From an uncultured Bacilli bacterium (GTDB taxonomy: Bacteria; Bacillota_I; Bacilli_A; ML615J-28; CAG-698), in assembly GCA_947627395.1 (NCBI GenBank), contig CANQVW010000004.1, positions 1 through 30,796 on the forward strand: a stretch of DNA of 30,796 nt, in the 5' to 3' direction. Shown here in pieces: positions 1-7,669 of this stretch. The notes beneath the pieces were generated by a model that saw only the letters and a program-made list of their open reading frames with translations, searched no databases and was not told the origin of the DNA. A program made the position numbers and the translations under genes. Numbering within the stretch: the stretch's first letter is position 1; each line of letters begins with the position of its first letter.

Positions 1-687
1 TTCTCCTGAGAAATATTTATCCATTAATTCTTCACTTGTTTCAGCAACAGCTTCACAAATTAATTCATATAATTCTTCAACTTTAGCAAGCTTATCAGGA
101 TATATTTCAGCATCTCGACAAACACCACCTTGAAATATTCTTGCTTTCTTTTCAACAACCAAAGCTACTCCATCAAATGAATCTTGTTTTCCTAATGGAT
201 AACAAAATGGTGCAACACGTTTACCAAATTTTAGTTTTAATTCTTCAATTAAATCATCATATTTAATATTTTCTTTGTCCATTTTGTTTATAAAGATAAT
301 GGTTGGAATATTTCTTTTTCTTAGTTCTTCCCAACATCTTTCTGTTCCAACTTCAATTCCTTTAGATGCATCAACAACTAGAATTGCACCTTTAACAACT
401 GAAAGGACCCCTTCAACTTCACCAATGAATTCTTCATTTCCAGGAGTATCTAGAAAGTTAATTTTATATCCATTCCATTCGACAGGCATTAAACTAGCGG
501 ATAGAGTGATTTGCTTTGTTTGTTCCTCTAAAGTATAATCACCAACTGTATTCTTTTTTTCTACTTCGCCTTTTTTATCTATGGCTCCTCCCATATATAA
601 AAATGATTCAGCAAGTGATGTTTTTCCACTTCCTAAATGGCCAAGTATGGCAACATTACGAATCGCCTTTGAATGATATTCTCTCAT
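1..687 (-). CDS. EF-G-like translation factor GTPase (3' end outside window)
   Basis: Only the first 229 residues are visible; the frame stays open to base 1. It is an EF-G/TetM-type GTPase domain: P-loop GHLGSGKTS (about residues 16-24), switch II DTPGNEEF, and NKMD as the guanine-specificity motif. Canonical EF-G has AHIDAGKTT and DTPGHVDF, so the catalytic His of switch II is replaced by Asn. This suggests a divergent paralog (FusA2-like) rather than the housekeeping EF-G, perhaps with altered GTP hydrolysis. The start is the ATG at 687, 7 nt after GGAGGAG. It has its own promoter with a LacI/CcpA-type operator. Without the C-terminal domains I cannot separate an EF-G paralog from a TetM-like ribosome-protection protein. 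Confidence 0.8.
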   Translation of the reverse strand, partial: MREYHSKAIRNVAILGHLGSGKTSLAESFLYMGGAIDKKGEVEKKNTVGDYTLEEQTKQITLSASLMPVEWNGYKINFLDTPGNEEFIGEVEGVLSVVKGAILVVDASKGIEVGTERCWEELRKRNIPTIIFINKMDKENIKYDDLIEELKLKFGKRVAPFCYPLGKQDSFDGVALVVEKKARIFQGGVCRDAEIYPDKLAKVEELYELICEAVAETSEELMDKYFSGE

Positions 688-714
688 ATATGATCTCCTC
701 CTCTTTTATATTTT

Positions 715-726
715 GAAAACGATTTC
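715..726. promoter_or_regulatory. LacI/CcpA-type palindromic operator
   Basis: GAAAACGATTTC has GAAA/TTTC half sites around a central CG, the usual layout of LacI-family and CcpA operators. It lies just downstream of the -10 box, across the expected transcription start of the EF-G-like gene. That position would favour repression, for example carbon catabolite control. The regulator is inferred and none is encoded nearby. Confidence 0.5.
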
Positions 727-733
727 CAAACAT

Positions 734-762
734 AGTATACACCAAATAGAGTAAATTTGCAA
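734..762 (-). promoter_or_regulatory. Promoter of the EF-G-like gene
   Basis: Reading the minus strand, TTGCAA (757-762), a 17-nt spacer and TATACT (734-739) form a sigma-A-like promoter. The expected start is near 727, giving a leader of about 40 nt. Confidence 0.6.
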
Positions 763-802
763 GCGATTTTAAGCGACAAATAATGAATATATTCCTTTTT
801 TT

Positions 803-841
803 ATTTTTAAAAAAAGTTACTAGACAATTCTAGCAACTTTT
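803..841 (-). terminator. Rho-independent terminator of adhE
   Basis: The arms at 812-824 and 829-841 form a 13-bp stem with one G-T pair and a 4-nt loop. On the minus strand the stem runs into seven T residues. It lies 10 bases past the adhE stop. Confidence 0.8.
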
Positions 842-851
842 CATTCAAAAA

Positions 852-3470
852 TTAATTTCCTTTATAAGATTTCTTTAAAATTTCTTTCATGTCTTCAACA
901 AGTGGAACTCTTGGATTTGCTGGTGAACATTGATCTTCATAAGCTAACATAGCAATTTCATCCAAGTGTTCATTCCATTCTTCCTCTGTGATTTTTTGAT
1001 CTTGGAAGTTCATTGAAATTCCAACTTCTTTTCCTAAATTCATGACAGCTTCAGCTAAACTTTCAACTCCTTCTTCTGGAGTAGAAGCTTTTAATCCCAA
1101 TAGTTTTGCAATATCTTGATATTTTTCATTTGCTTTATAGTAATCATATTTAGGCCATGTGGAAAGTTTTTGTGGAATAGTTCCATTATAACGAATGACA
1201 TGTGGTAAAAGAATGGCATTTGCACGTCCATGAGGGGTATGGAAAACTCCACCAATTTTGTGAGCTAGGGAATGGTTCATTCCTAAAAATGCATTGGCAA
1301 AGGCCATACCTGCAATTGTGGATGCATTGTGCATTTTTTCACGTGATTCTAAATCATTTTTACCATTCTTTACTGCTCTTGGCAAATATTTAAAGACAAG
1401 TTGAATAGCTTGTAAAGCAAGTCCATCTGTAAAATCACTTGCTAAAACAGAAACATAAGCTTCAATGGCATGAGTTAAAACATCCATTCCTGTATCTGCT
1501 GTTATACTTGCGGGTAAAGAAGTAGTAAATTCTGGATCAATAATAGCTACTGTTGGAGTTAGAGAATAATCCGCAAGTGGATATTTTTTATTTTCTTTTT
1601 TGTTAGAGATAACAGCAAATGGTGTAACTTCAGATCCTGTTCCAGAAGTAGTTGGAATACATATTAATTTAGATTTCTTTCCAAGTTCTGGGTATTTAAA
1701 AGCACGTTTACGAATGTCCATGAATTTTTGTTTCAAATCATCAAAATCAACTTCAGGATGCTCATAGAATAACCACATACCTTTAGCAGCATCCATAGAA
1801 GATCCACCACCTAAAGCAATGATGGTATCAGGACGAAAGGCTTCCATTAATACGACACCTCTTCTAACAGTTTCAATATCTGGATCTGGCTCAACATCAC
1901 AGAACAATTGTACTTGAACTTTGTTTCTTCTTAAATTCAATTGATCTGTAACACGATTGACATATCCTAAATCTACCATGGAGCGATCTGTTACGATGCA
2001 TACTTTATTTACATCACGCATATCTTTTAAATATTCAATTGAGTTTCTTTCAAAATATATTTTTGAAGGCACTTTAAACCATTGCATATTATTTCTTCTC
2101 TTTCCAACTTTCTTAATATTTAATAAATTTACAGCACTAACATTACCACCAATAGAATTTCTTCCATAACTTCCACAGCCTAATGTTAAAGAAGGAAGGA
2201 AAGAATTATAAACATTTCCAATACCACCAAAGGTTGCAGGACTATTCCAAATAATTCTCATTGCTTTGACTTCTTTACCAAATTCATCAGCTAATTCTTG
2301 ACTACTTGTATGAATTGCAGCTGAATGTCCTAAACCATTAAACTCAACCATTTGACAAGCTTTTTGAATTCCATCTTTTGTATTTTTAGCTTTTAAGATT
2401 GCTAAAACAGGAGAAAGTTTTTCACGAGTTAATGGTTCATTAGGTCCAACAAATTCACATTCAGCAGCTAAAATAACTGTATTCTCTTTGACTTTAATTC
2501 CTGCTTGTTCAGCAATCCAAGTTGCAGGACGACCTACAATATCTGGATTTAACTTAGCTTGGTTGCAACCCTCTTGATTTTTAATAACACCAAAAGCATA
2601 TTTTTCTAATAATTCTTTTTCTTTTGGAGTTACAAAATAAACACCATATTTTTCAAATTCTTTTTTTGTTTCTTCATAGATTTCTTCATCAATAATGGCA
2701 GCTTGTTCTGAAGCACAAATCATTCCATTATCAAAAGATTTACTCATCACAATATCATTGACAGCTTGTTTAATGTTTGCAGTTTTTTCAATATACGCAG
2801 GAACATTACCAGCACCCACTCCCATGGCAGGCTTTCCACAAGAATAAGCAGCTTTAACCATGGCATTGCCACCTGTTGCTAAAATGGTAGCAACACCTTC
2901 ATGATTCATCAAACAAGTTGTAGCTTCCATGGATGGTTGTTCAATCCATTGAATACAATTTTTAGGAGCTCCTGCGGCAACAGCAACTTGATATACAACT
3001 TGGGCAGCAAGTTTAGAGGATTGTTGTGCAGATGGATGAAAAGCAAATATAATTGGATTTCTTGTTTTTAGACAAATTAATGATTTAAAAATAACTGTAG
3101 ATGTAGGATTTGTTGTTGGAGTAATTCCACAAATGACCCCTATTGGATCGGCAATTTCAGTAATTCCAGTAACTGGATTCTCATTAATTACACCAACAGT
3201 TTTTAAATGACGCATATTGTTCACAACATATTCACAAGCAAATAAATTTTTTGTTGCTTTATCTTCAAATACACCTCTTTGAGTTTCTTTGATGGCTGCT
3301 ACGGCAAGTTCACCATGTTTGTCTAAAGCTGCAACACTACATTTTGCAACAATGTAATCGACTTGTTCTTGTGTGAAATTGCGATATTCTTGTAAAGCTT
3401 TTTGTGCATTTTCAACAAGTTCATTAATCATTTCTTGAACACTTTTTTCATTTGTTTTGCTTTTATCCAT
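852..3470 (-). CDS. adhE: Bifunctional acetaldehyde-CoA / alcohol dehydrogenase
   Basis: The 872-residue length is typical of AdhE, a cytoplasmic enzyme that reduces acetyl-CoA through acetaldehyde to ethanol, using two NADH, and assembles into filaments called spirosomes. Residues 1 to about 450 are the aldehyde dehydrogenase half, with catalytic Cys252 in NGMICASEQ. Residues from about 465 on are the iron-dependent alcohol dehydrogenase half: GGGSSMDAAK (554-563) binds NAD, PTTSGTGSE follows, and the Fe ligands are Asp663, His667, His733 and His747. All expected catalytic residues are present. The gene is monocistronic on the 3' side (terminator at 803-841). It has its own promoter candidates and a long, foldable 5' leader, so it is probably regulated separately from the U32 gene upstream. 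I found no clear Rex operator. Confidence 0.97.
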   Translation of the reverse strand: MDKSKTNEKSVQEMINELVENAQKALQEYRNFTQEQVDYIVAKCSVAALDKHGELAVAAIKETQRGVFEDKATKNLFACEYVVNNMRHLKTVGVINENPVTGITEIADPIGVICGITPTTNPTSTVIFKSLICLKTRNPIIFAFHPSAQQSSKLAAQVVYQVAVAAGAPKNCIQWIEQPSMEATTCLMNHEGVATILATGGNAMVKAAYSCGKPAMGVGAGNVPAYIEKTANIKQAVNDIVMSKSFDNGMICASEQAAIIDEEIYEETKKEFEKYGVYFVTPKEKELLEKYAFGVIKNQEGCNQAKLNPDIVGRPATWIAEQAGIKVKENTVILAAECEFVGPNEPLTREKLSPVLAILKAKNTKDGIQKACQMVEFNGLGHSAAIHTSSQELADEFGKEVKAMRIIWNSPATFGGIGNVYNSFLPSLTLGCGSYGRNSIGGNVSAVNLLNIKKVGKRRNNMQWFKVPSKIYFERNSIEYLKDMRDVNKVCIVTDRSMVDLGYVNRVTDQLNLRRNKVQVQLFCDVEPDPDIETVRRGVVLMEAFRPDTIIALGGGSSMDAAKGMWLFYEHPEVDFDDLKQKFMDIRKRAFKYPELGKKSKLICIPTTSGTGSEVTPFAVISNKKENKKYPLADYSLTPTVAIIDPEFTTSLPASITADTGMDVLTHAIEAYVSVLASDFTDGLALQAIQLVFKYLPRAVKNGKNDLESREKMHNASTIAGMAFANAFLGMNHSLAHKIGGVFHTPHGRANAILLPHVIRYNGTIPQKLSTWPKYDYYKANEKYQDIAKLLGLKASTPEEGVESLAEAVMNLGKEVGISMNFQDQKITEEEWNEHLDEIAMLAYEDQCSPANPRVPLVEDMKEILKKSYKGN

Positions 3471-3486
3471 AATTTATCTCCTTTTC

Positions 3487-3614
3487 ATATCAGCATACTT
3501 GGAATAACGATACCTATGCATGCATATTTTTTAGCAGTTTAAATCGTTTGCCTCTCTTCGCTACCAAAGTTTAATGACATTGGTCTTTGGTCGAATTTGT
3601 ATAGTAGCTGATAT
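3487..3614 (-). ncRNA. Candidate structured 5' leader RNA (possible orphan riboswitch) of adhE
   Basis: Read on the minus strand, the leader folds as a closed multi-helix element. P1 pairs ATATCAGC-TACT (3614-3603) with AGTA-T-GCTGATAT (3499-3487): 12 bp with one bulged T. P2 pairs ACCAAAG (3591-3585) with CTTTGGT (3569-3563), extended by a CG/CG pair after a bulge. P3 pairs AACGAT (3548-3543) with ATCGTT (3511-3506). A purine-rich joiner (AAGAGAGGC) lies between P2 and P3. The 3' strand of P1 ends one base before AAAAGGAG, the adhE ribosome binding site, a common riboswitch arrangement. I match it to no class I know. The fold was done by eye, and covariation was not tested. Confidence 0.4.
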
Positions 3615-3638
3615 ACACATTGCAAGTTTTATGACATT
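3567..3638 (-). repeat. Direct repeat upstream of adhE
   Basis: On the minus strand, AATGTCATNAAACTT occurs at 3638-3624 and again at 3581-3567, matching at 14 of 15 positions and spaced 57 bp start to start. The upstream copy runs into a possible -35 box; the second is within the leader, overlapping P2. It could be paired regulator sites or a duplicated leader segment. Confidence 0.5.
3598..3625 (-). promoter_or_regulatory. Promoter candidate 1 for adhE
   Basis: TTGCAA (3620-3625), a 16-nt spacer, then TATACA (3598-3603) on the minus strand. Transcription from it would start near 3591 and leave out the 5' strand of the P1 helix, so use of this promoter would give a leader that cannot close. 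Confidence 0.4.
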
Positions 3639-3658
3639 AAATGTTTGGGTCAATGATT

Positions 3659-3687
3659 TTTATAATACTCCTTCTTTAAAATGTCCA
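3659..3687 (-). promoter_or_regulatory. Promoter candidate 2 for adhE, inside the end of the U32 gene
   Basis: TGGACA (3682-3687), a 17-nt spacer, then TATAAA (3659-3664) on the minus strand, overlapping the U32 stop codon. A start near 3650 would include the whole foldable leader. Choice between the two promoters would decide whether the leader can form. Confidence 0.4.
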
Positions 3688-5927
3688 TAAGTCACATTTT
3701 GTAAGGGGAAGTTCTTCTTCATTCCATGCAAAACATCTAAATAAGCACGGACAATGTTAAAGGTTTCTTCTTGATTTTCAATTGAAAAATCAAGGTAAAA
3801 TTGATTGATTCCAATTTCTATAAGTTCAGTTAGATAATTCAGTAAATGAACTCTTTTCGAATTTAAAAGTTTTATTTGACATCCATCACTTTTTAATAAA
3901 GGGAAATGATATCCCAATCGATCCACTATAGCATAAGATTTAATTTCACAAGCTCCACAAGGTTTTTGTTTTTTAGATAAAACTTTTTGAATAGGACAAT
4001 GATTCATGAGCATCAATTCATAATATCCATAAACCATAACCATGACATTTGGAGTACTTTGATACATCTTACGATATTCTTCAACTAATTCTTTCATTTC
4101 ATTTTTGGATAGTTCAATTGATAATCCAACAATTTCAATCCCTTTTTGATGTAAAAAATAAACACTATACGCATTAGTTACATTCATATAAGGGCTACAT
4201 ATTAAATGATTATTTCCTACTAAATTTAGGTTTTGAATCATTCCTTCTTTAACTTTTTTGTTTTCAATGCGTGGATTAACATAATGAATTTGTCTAAAAG
4301 ATGTTGAAAAATCTTGAATAAGGGATTCATCCTCTGTATAGATTTCTACCTCTTGTAACGCATAAATGGCTTCTAATTGTTCTTTATTTCTCACTTTAAC
4401 ATGAAGTTTAGGTGAAAAACTTTTAGATGAAATAGTGCCATGATAAGGAAGTTCAAGGTAAGGTTTCTTATTTTCTTCTTCCATGAAAGCTTCTTCAAGC
4501 GAGGAAATTGCCTTTCTTCTAAGGTCATTAATGACTCGTATAGGAAGAAAAACGGGCTCATGAAAATCATTGATTTTACGAATTTCATAATCTGTATTAT
4601 TGGTTTTTTTAATTTGTTCAATCAACCTTTTTGCAAAATCTTGTTGATTGGATAAAACACATTTTTCTTCACTAATGGCTTGAACATGAATTTTACCACA
4701 CAAAAGTTCTAAAACTAGGAAATCATTTTGGATAGATAATTTGGCATCTAAGAAGATTTTTCTAGGACTTTTTGTTTTAATTTCATCTAATAAATGAATA
4801 TCCGTTGTCTTTAAAACATGAGAACCAACTTCAACTTTTTCATGAGTTCTGATCCTTACTTCTCCACAATCTATCGCATCAATTTTATTTTTTTCTTGAA
4901 ACATTTCTTGAATGGTAATTGCATCTTCAATATTCCCAACAATTCGAATGCTATCATGAATAGATAATGGATGATGAACTTTTATCGTACACCATGGATA
5001 ATGACTTTGAATCACTTTTCCTATTTCAATTCCAATATGATTTGGAGATTCAATATTGGTAAATTGTTGATTGTTTTCATGAAATAAATAGCCTTTTGTA
5101 AATTGTCGATGAAACATTAATTTTAATTTTTCAATCTCTTGATCAAAATCAATTACTTCATCATTCATGGCTTTTTTATAAACTTCAGTGACTAAACCAA
5201 CATATTCTGGTCGTTTCATTCTTCCTTCTATTTTAAAGGAATCAATTCCTAAATCTTGTAAAGATTTAATTTCCTTTAAAAGCATTAAATCTTTAGAATT
5301 TAATAAATATCCTTTTGTATTTTCTAAACGATATTCTAATCGACAAGGTTGAGCACATCTTCCCCTGTTCCCACTTCTTTTACCAATAATAGAAGATAAA
5401 TAACAAGTTCCAGAATAGGACATACATAATGCCCCATGAACAAATATTTCAATTTCAATATTTACTTCATCTTTAATCTTTTTCACAATTTCAATGGGTG
5501 TTTCTCTCGCTAATACGATTCTTTGAAAACCCATTTCTTTCATAAACATAGCTTGTTCCACAGAATGAATGTTCATTTGTGTTGAAGCATGTAATACTAA
5601 ATGAGGGAACTTTTCATGTAATACGTGAGCAAGTCCAATATCTTGTACTAAGATTGCATCAACATGAGATTGATGTAAAAAACGAACAAAGCAAATTGCA
5701 TCTTCGATTTCATTATTTTTTAAAAGTGTATTCACTGTTACATACACTTTTACTTGAAATCGATGAGCATACTTTATCATTTCTTTTAATTCATCATTTG
5801 AAAAATTTTGGGCACTCGCACGAGCTCCAAAACGAGTTCCACCAACATAGACTGCATCTGCACCATGGTGTATTGCACTTAAAAAGGAATCCATATTCCC
5901 TGCTGGTGCTAGAAGTTCCGTTGCCAT
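3660..5927 (-). CDS. U32 family peptidase-like protein (RlhA/YhbU/TrhP superfamily)
   Basis: The 755-residue protein starts with a TIM-barrel motif ELLAPAGN and AVYVGG. It carries the U32 signature near residues 160-197: HGALCMSYSGTC, then GNRGRCAQPCR. The four Cys (about 168, 175, 191, 195) are those thought to hold an Fe-S cluster in the family. Members act in RNA hydroxylation (RlhA on 23S rRNA, TrhO/TrhP on tRNA) or are annotated as collagenase-like peptidases. The long C-terminal part, with further Cys near 650-655 (KPCGACE), matches the large single-chain form in Firmicutes. I chose the ATG at 5927: GAGGTG lies 6 nt upstream, while the GTG nine bases earlier is itself part of that ribosome binding site. 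It follows degV by 21 bp and is probably cotranscribed. The substrate is unknown. Confidence 0.85.
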   Translation of the reverse strand: MATELLAPAGNMDSFLSAIHHGADAVYVGGTRFGARASAQNFSNDELKEMIKYAHRFQVKVYVTVNTLLKNNEIEDAICFVRFLHQSHVDAILVQDIGLAHVLHEKFPHLVLHASTQMNIHSVEQAMFMKEMGFQRIVLARETPIEIVKKIKDEVNIEIEIFVHGALCMSYSGTCYLSSIIGKRSGNRGRCAQPCRLEYRLENTKGYLLNSKDLMLLKEIKSLQDLGIDSFKIEGRMKRPEYVGLVTEVYKKAMNDEVIDFDQEIEKLKLMFHRQFTKGYLFHENNQQFTNIESPNHIGIEIGKVIQSHYPWCTIKVHHPLSIHDSIRIVGNIEDAITIQEMFQEKNKIDAIDCGEVRIRTHEKVEVGSHVLKTTDIHLLDEIKTKSPRKIFLDAKLSIQNDFLVLELLCGKIHVQAISEEKCVLSNQQDFAKRLIEQIKKTNNTDYEIRKINDFHEPVFLPIRVINDLRRKAISSLEEAFMEEENKKPYLELPYHGTISSKSFSPKLHVKVRNKEQLEAIYALQEVEIYTEDESLIQDFSTSFRQIHYVNPRIENKKVKEGMIQNLNLVGNNHLICSPYMNVTNAYSVYFLHQKGIEIVGLSIELSKNEMKELVEEYRKMYQSTPNVMVMVYGYYELMLMNHCPIQKVLSKKQKPCGACEIKSYAIVDRLGYHFPLLKSDGCQIKLLNSKRVHLLNYLTELIEIGINQFYLDFSIENQEETFNIVRAYLDVLHGMKKNFPLQNVTYGHFKEGVL

Positions 5928-5948
5928 GTTGTTCACCTCATTTTCTTT

Positions 5949-6794
5949 TTAAGGTTTTAAAATATATAATATGCCAATACATCTTGGTCCACAATGAGTG
6001 GAAATGACACCACTAGCATAGGTTTCTAAAATGTTTTTGACATGAAATTTTTCTTCTAATTCTTTTCTTAAGTATTTTGCATCCTCATCTGCTAGGCAAT
6101 GTGTAATCATGATGTGATCTAAATCAATATGTTCTAAATCCTCTTCCACATATTGTAACAAAGAAGCAAGAGCTTTCTTAAAACCAAGTGGCTTTTTTGC
6201 AACAACCATTTTTCCATCCACTACTCTAATAATAGGTTTTATACCTAGCATTGTACCTAGTAAGCGAACAGTTCCACTACATCTTCCACCCATGTGAAGA
6301 TAGTCTAAAGTGTTAATGGCAAATTGTGTACGAACAAAAGGAACCATTTTTTCAATCTCTTGTACAATTTCAAGAGCTTTTTTTCCTTCTTCTCTCATTT
6401 TACAGATTTTTAAAATTAATAAACCTGTTCCTGAACTTAGATTCATCGAATCAATAGTATACACATTTTTAAATTCCATTGCGGCAGTTCTTGCGGAATT
6501 ATAACTTGCGGAAAAACCTGAACCAAGTCCAATGAAAATAATATCATTTTCTTTCGCATATTTGCTGAAGAGTTCTTGATACTGACTTGGTGATATTGAA
6601 GCACTTTTAGGCAATTCTTTATATTGATCTACTTCATCTATCAATTCTTTGGAAGAAATATCAATTCCATCACGATAGGACTTTCCCCCTATAGAAACAT
6701 AAAAGGGGACAATTTTAATGTCATATTTTTTGATGATATCTTCTGTTAAATCACAACTACTATCACTAATAATTACAATATTTTTATTCTGCAT
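5949..6794 (-). CDS. DegV family fatty-acid-binding protein (FakB-like)
   Basis: The 281-residue protein has the DegV layout: N-terminal IISDSSCDLT, then SASISPSQY, GSGFSASYNSAR in the fatty-acid pocket region, IDSMNLSSGTG, LDYLHMGGR, and a C-terminal HCGPRCIGI. DegV/FakB proteins hold a fatty acid and present it to the kinase FakA, whose acyl phosphate enters phospholipid synthesis. No fakA is in the window. The start is the ATG at 6794, with TAGGAG 5 nt upstream; the GTG two codons earlier is too close to that site. A good promoter (6820-6848) precedes it, so degV and the U32 gene probably form a two-gene unit inside a longer same-strand run. A second DegV lies at 22416-23300. Confidence 0.92.
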   Translation of the reverse strand: MQNKNIVIISDSSCDLTEDIIKKYDIKIVPFYVSIGGKSYRDGIDISSKELIDEVDQYKELPKSASISPSQYQELFSKYAKENDIIFIGLGSGFSASYNSARTAAMEFKNVYTIDSMNLSSGTGLLILKICKMREEGKKALEIVQEIEKMVPFVRTQFAINTLDYLHMGGRCSGTVRLLGTMLGIKPIIRVVDGKMVVAKKPLGFKKALASLLQYVEEDLEHIDLDHIMITHCLADEDAKYLRKELEEKFHVKNILETYASGVISTHCGPRCIGILYILKP

Positions 6795-6819
6795 ATCCAC
6801 TCCTACAAATGTTAGCTTA

Positions 6820-6848
6820 ATTATACTATACTTTACTTCTTTTTACAA
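6820..6848 (-). promoter_or_regulatory. Promoter of degV-U32 unit
   Basis: TTGTAA (6843-6848), a 17-nt spacer and consensus TATAAT (6820-6825) on the minus strand, in the 67-bp gap after the upstream gene's TAG stop. The expected start is about 20 nt before the start codon. Confidence 0.7.
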
Positions 6849-6861
6849 TAATATGAAAACA

Positions 6862-7638
6862 CTATACATATTGATTTAAATCGTTTTCATATTGAATTAA
6901 ATCCTCTACTGTTTGGTAAAGAATTTCTAAACAATATAGTTCATGATAATTTGTTAATTTTTTAAATAATATTTTAAAAGAAATGTTTCCTTGACCTAAT
7001 GGTTTATGCTGATCTCTTGTACCATCATTATCATGAATATGCATGTGATATAAATGATCCTTTAATAAATCTATATAACTTTCAATTGGATATTCACTAA
7101 CATTTGCATGTCCAAAATCCAAAATAAATTTCACATTGGGTAATTGAACTTCATCAATTAAACGTTTAATTTCATTTGGACTATATCCCATTTCATGAAT
7201 ATCTGGCATATTCTCAATCATAATATTGGCAGGATAAGCATATTTTGCTAATGTTTTCACAGTTTGAACAGATTTTAAAAACAACTTTTCTCTATCTTTT
7301 GTAACTCCATTTTTGGTAACATATCCTAAATGAAGGGTTAGTTTTTTGACTGAAAATTGTTTTGAAAAATCAATTGCTTTCTTAAATCGCTCTATTGTTT
7401 CTTCTTGATCATCACATAAATCACTATTGGGTCCATGTGGTAAATGTAAGACAACTTCAATTGGATATTTCATTAAATCATGTACATTTTGTTCATAAGT
7501 TTTCATTTCTTCTATGGTTTTATCATAAGGATAAAAAATTTCAATAGCTTGAAACAATCCTTTTTCAAATAAAGTATGATAACTTTGAAATTCTTCTGTT
7601 GTACGATTTTGATTGATAGTAAAACATTTACGAATCAT
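6862..7638 (-). CDS. Sugar phosphate isomerase/epimerase-like TIM-barrel protein
   Basis: The 258-residue protein belongs to the xylose isomerase-like TIM barrel family (AP endonuclease 2 superfamily). Metal-ligand style motifs sit at successive strand ends: HLPHG, TLHLG, IENM, DFGHAN, and HMHIHDNDGTRDQHKPLGQG near residues 193-212, followed by LEI. These give the His, Glu and Asp set used to bind divalent metal. Members range from sugar epimerases to endonuclease IV; the closing DNDGTRDQH..G.G pattern fits the isomerase/epimerase side better. The substrate cannot be told. The start is the ATG at 7638, preceded by AAAGAGG. It lies 31 bp after the nucleotidase gene and shares its transcript. 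Confidence 0.85.
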   Translation of the reverse strand: MIRKCFTINQNRTTEEFQSYHTLFEKGLFQAIEIFYPYDKTIEEMKTYEQNVHDLMKYPIEVVLHLPHGPNSDLCDDQEETIERFKKAIDFSKQFSVKKLTLHLGYVTKNGVTKDREKLFLKSVQTVKTLAKYAYPANIMIENMPDIHEMGYSPNEIKRLIDEVQLPNVKFILDFGHANVSEYPIESYIDLLKDHLYHMHIHDNDGTRDQHKPLGQGNISFKILFKKLTNYHELYCLEILYQTVEDLIQYENDLNQYV

Positions 7639-7669
7639 TTTTTTGCCTCTTTCTTATTGTATTACTCAA

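Noticed and set aside
275..716. Plus-strand open frames over the EF-G-like gene
   Set aside because: They are antisense to a clear GTPase reading frame and have no ribosome binding site or domain.
3549..3575. AAGAGAGG in the adhE leader resembles the start of the SAM-I riboswitch core
   Set aside because: The rest of the SAM-I core (GGCCCGAUGAAACCC-type region) is absent and the helix order differs.
3471..3660. Possible Rex operator upstream of adhE
   Set aside because: No TTGTTAA-N4-TTAACAA-like palindrome could be found.
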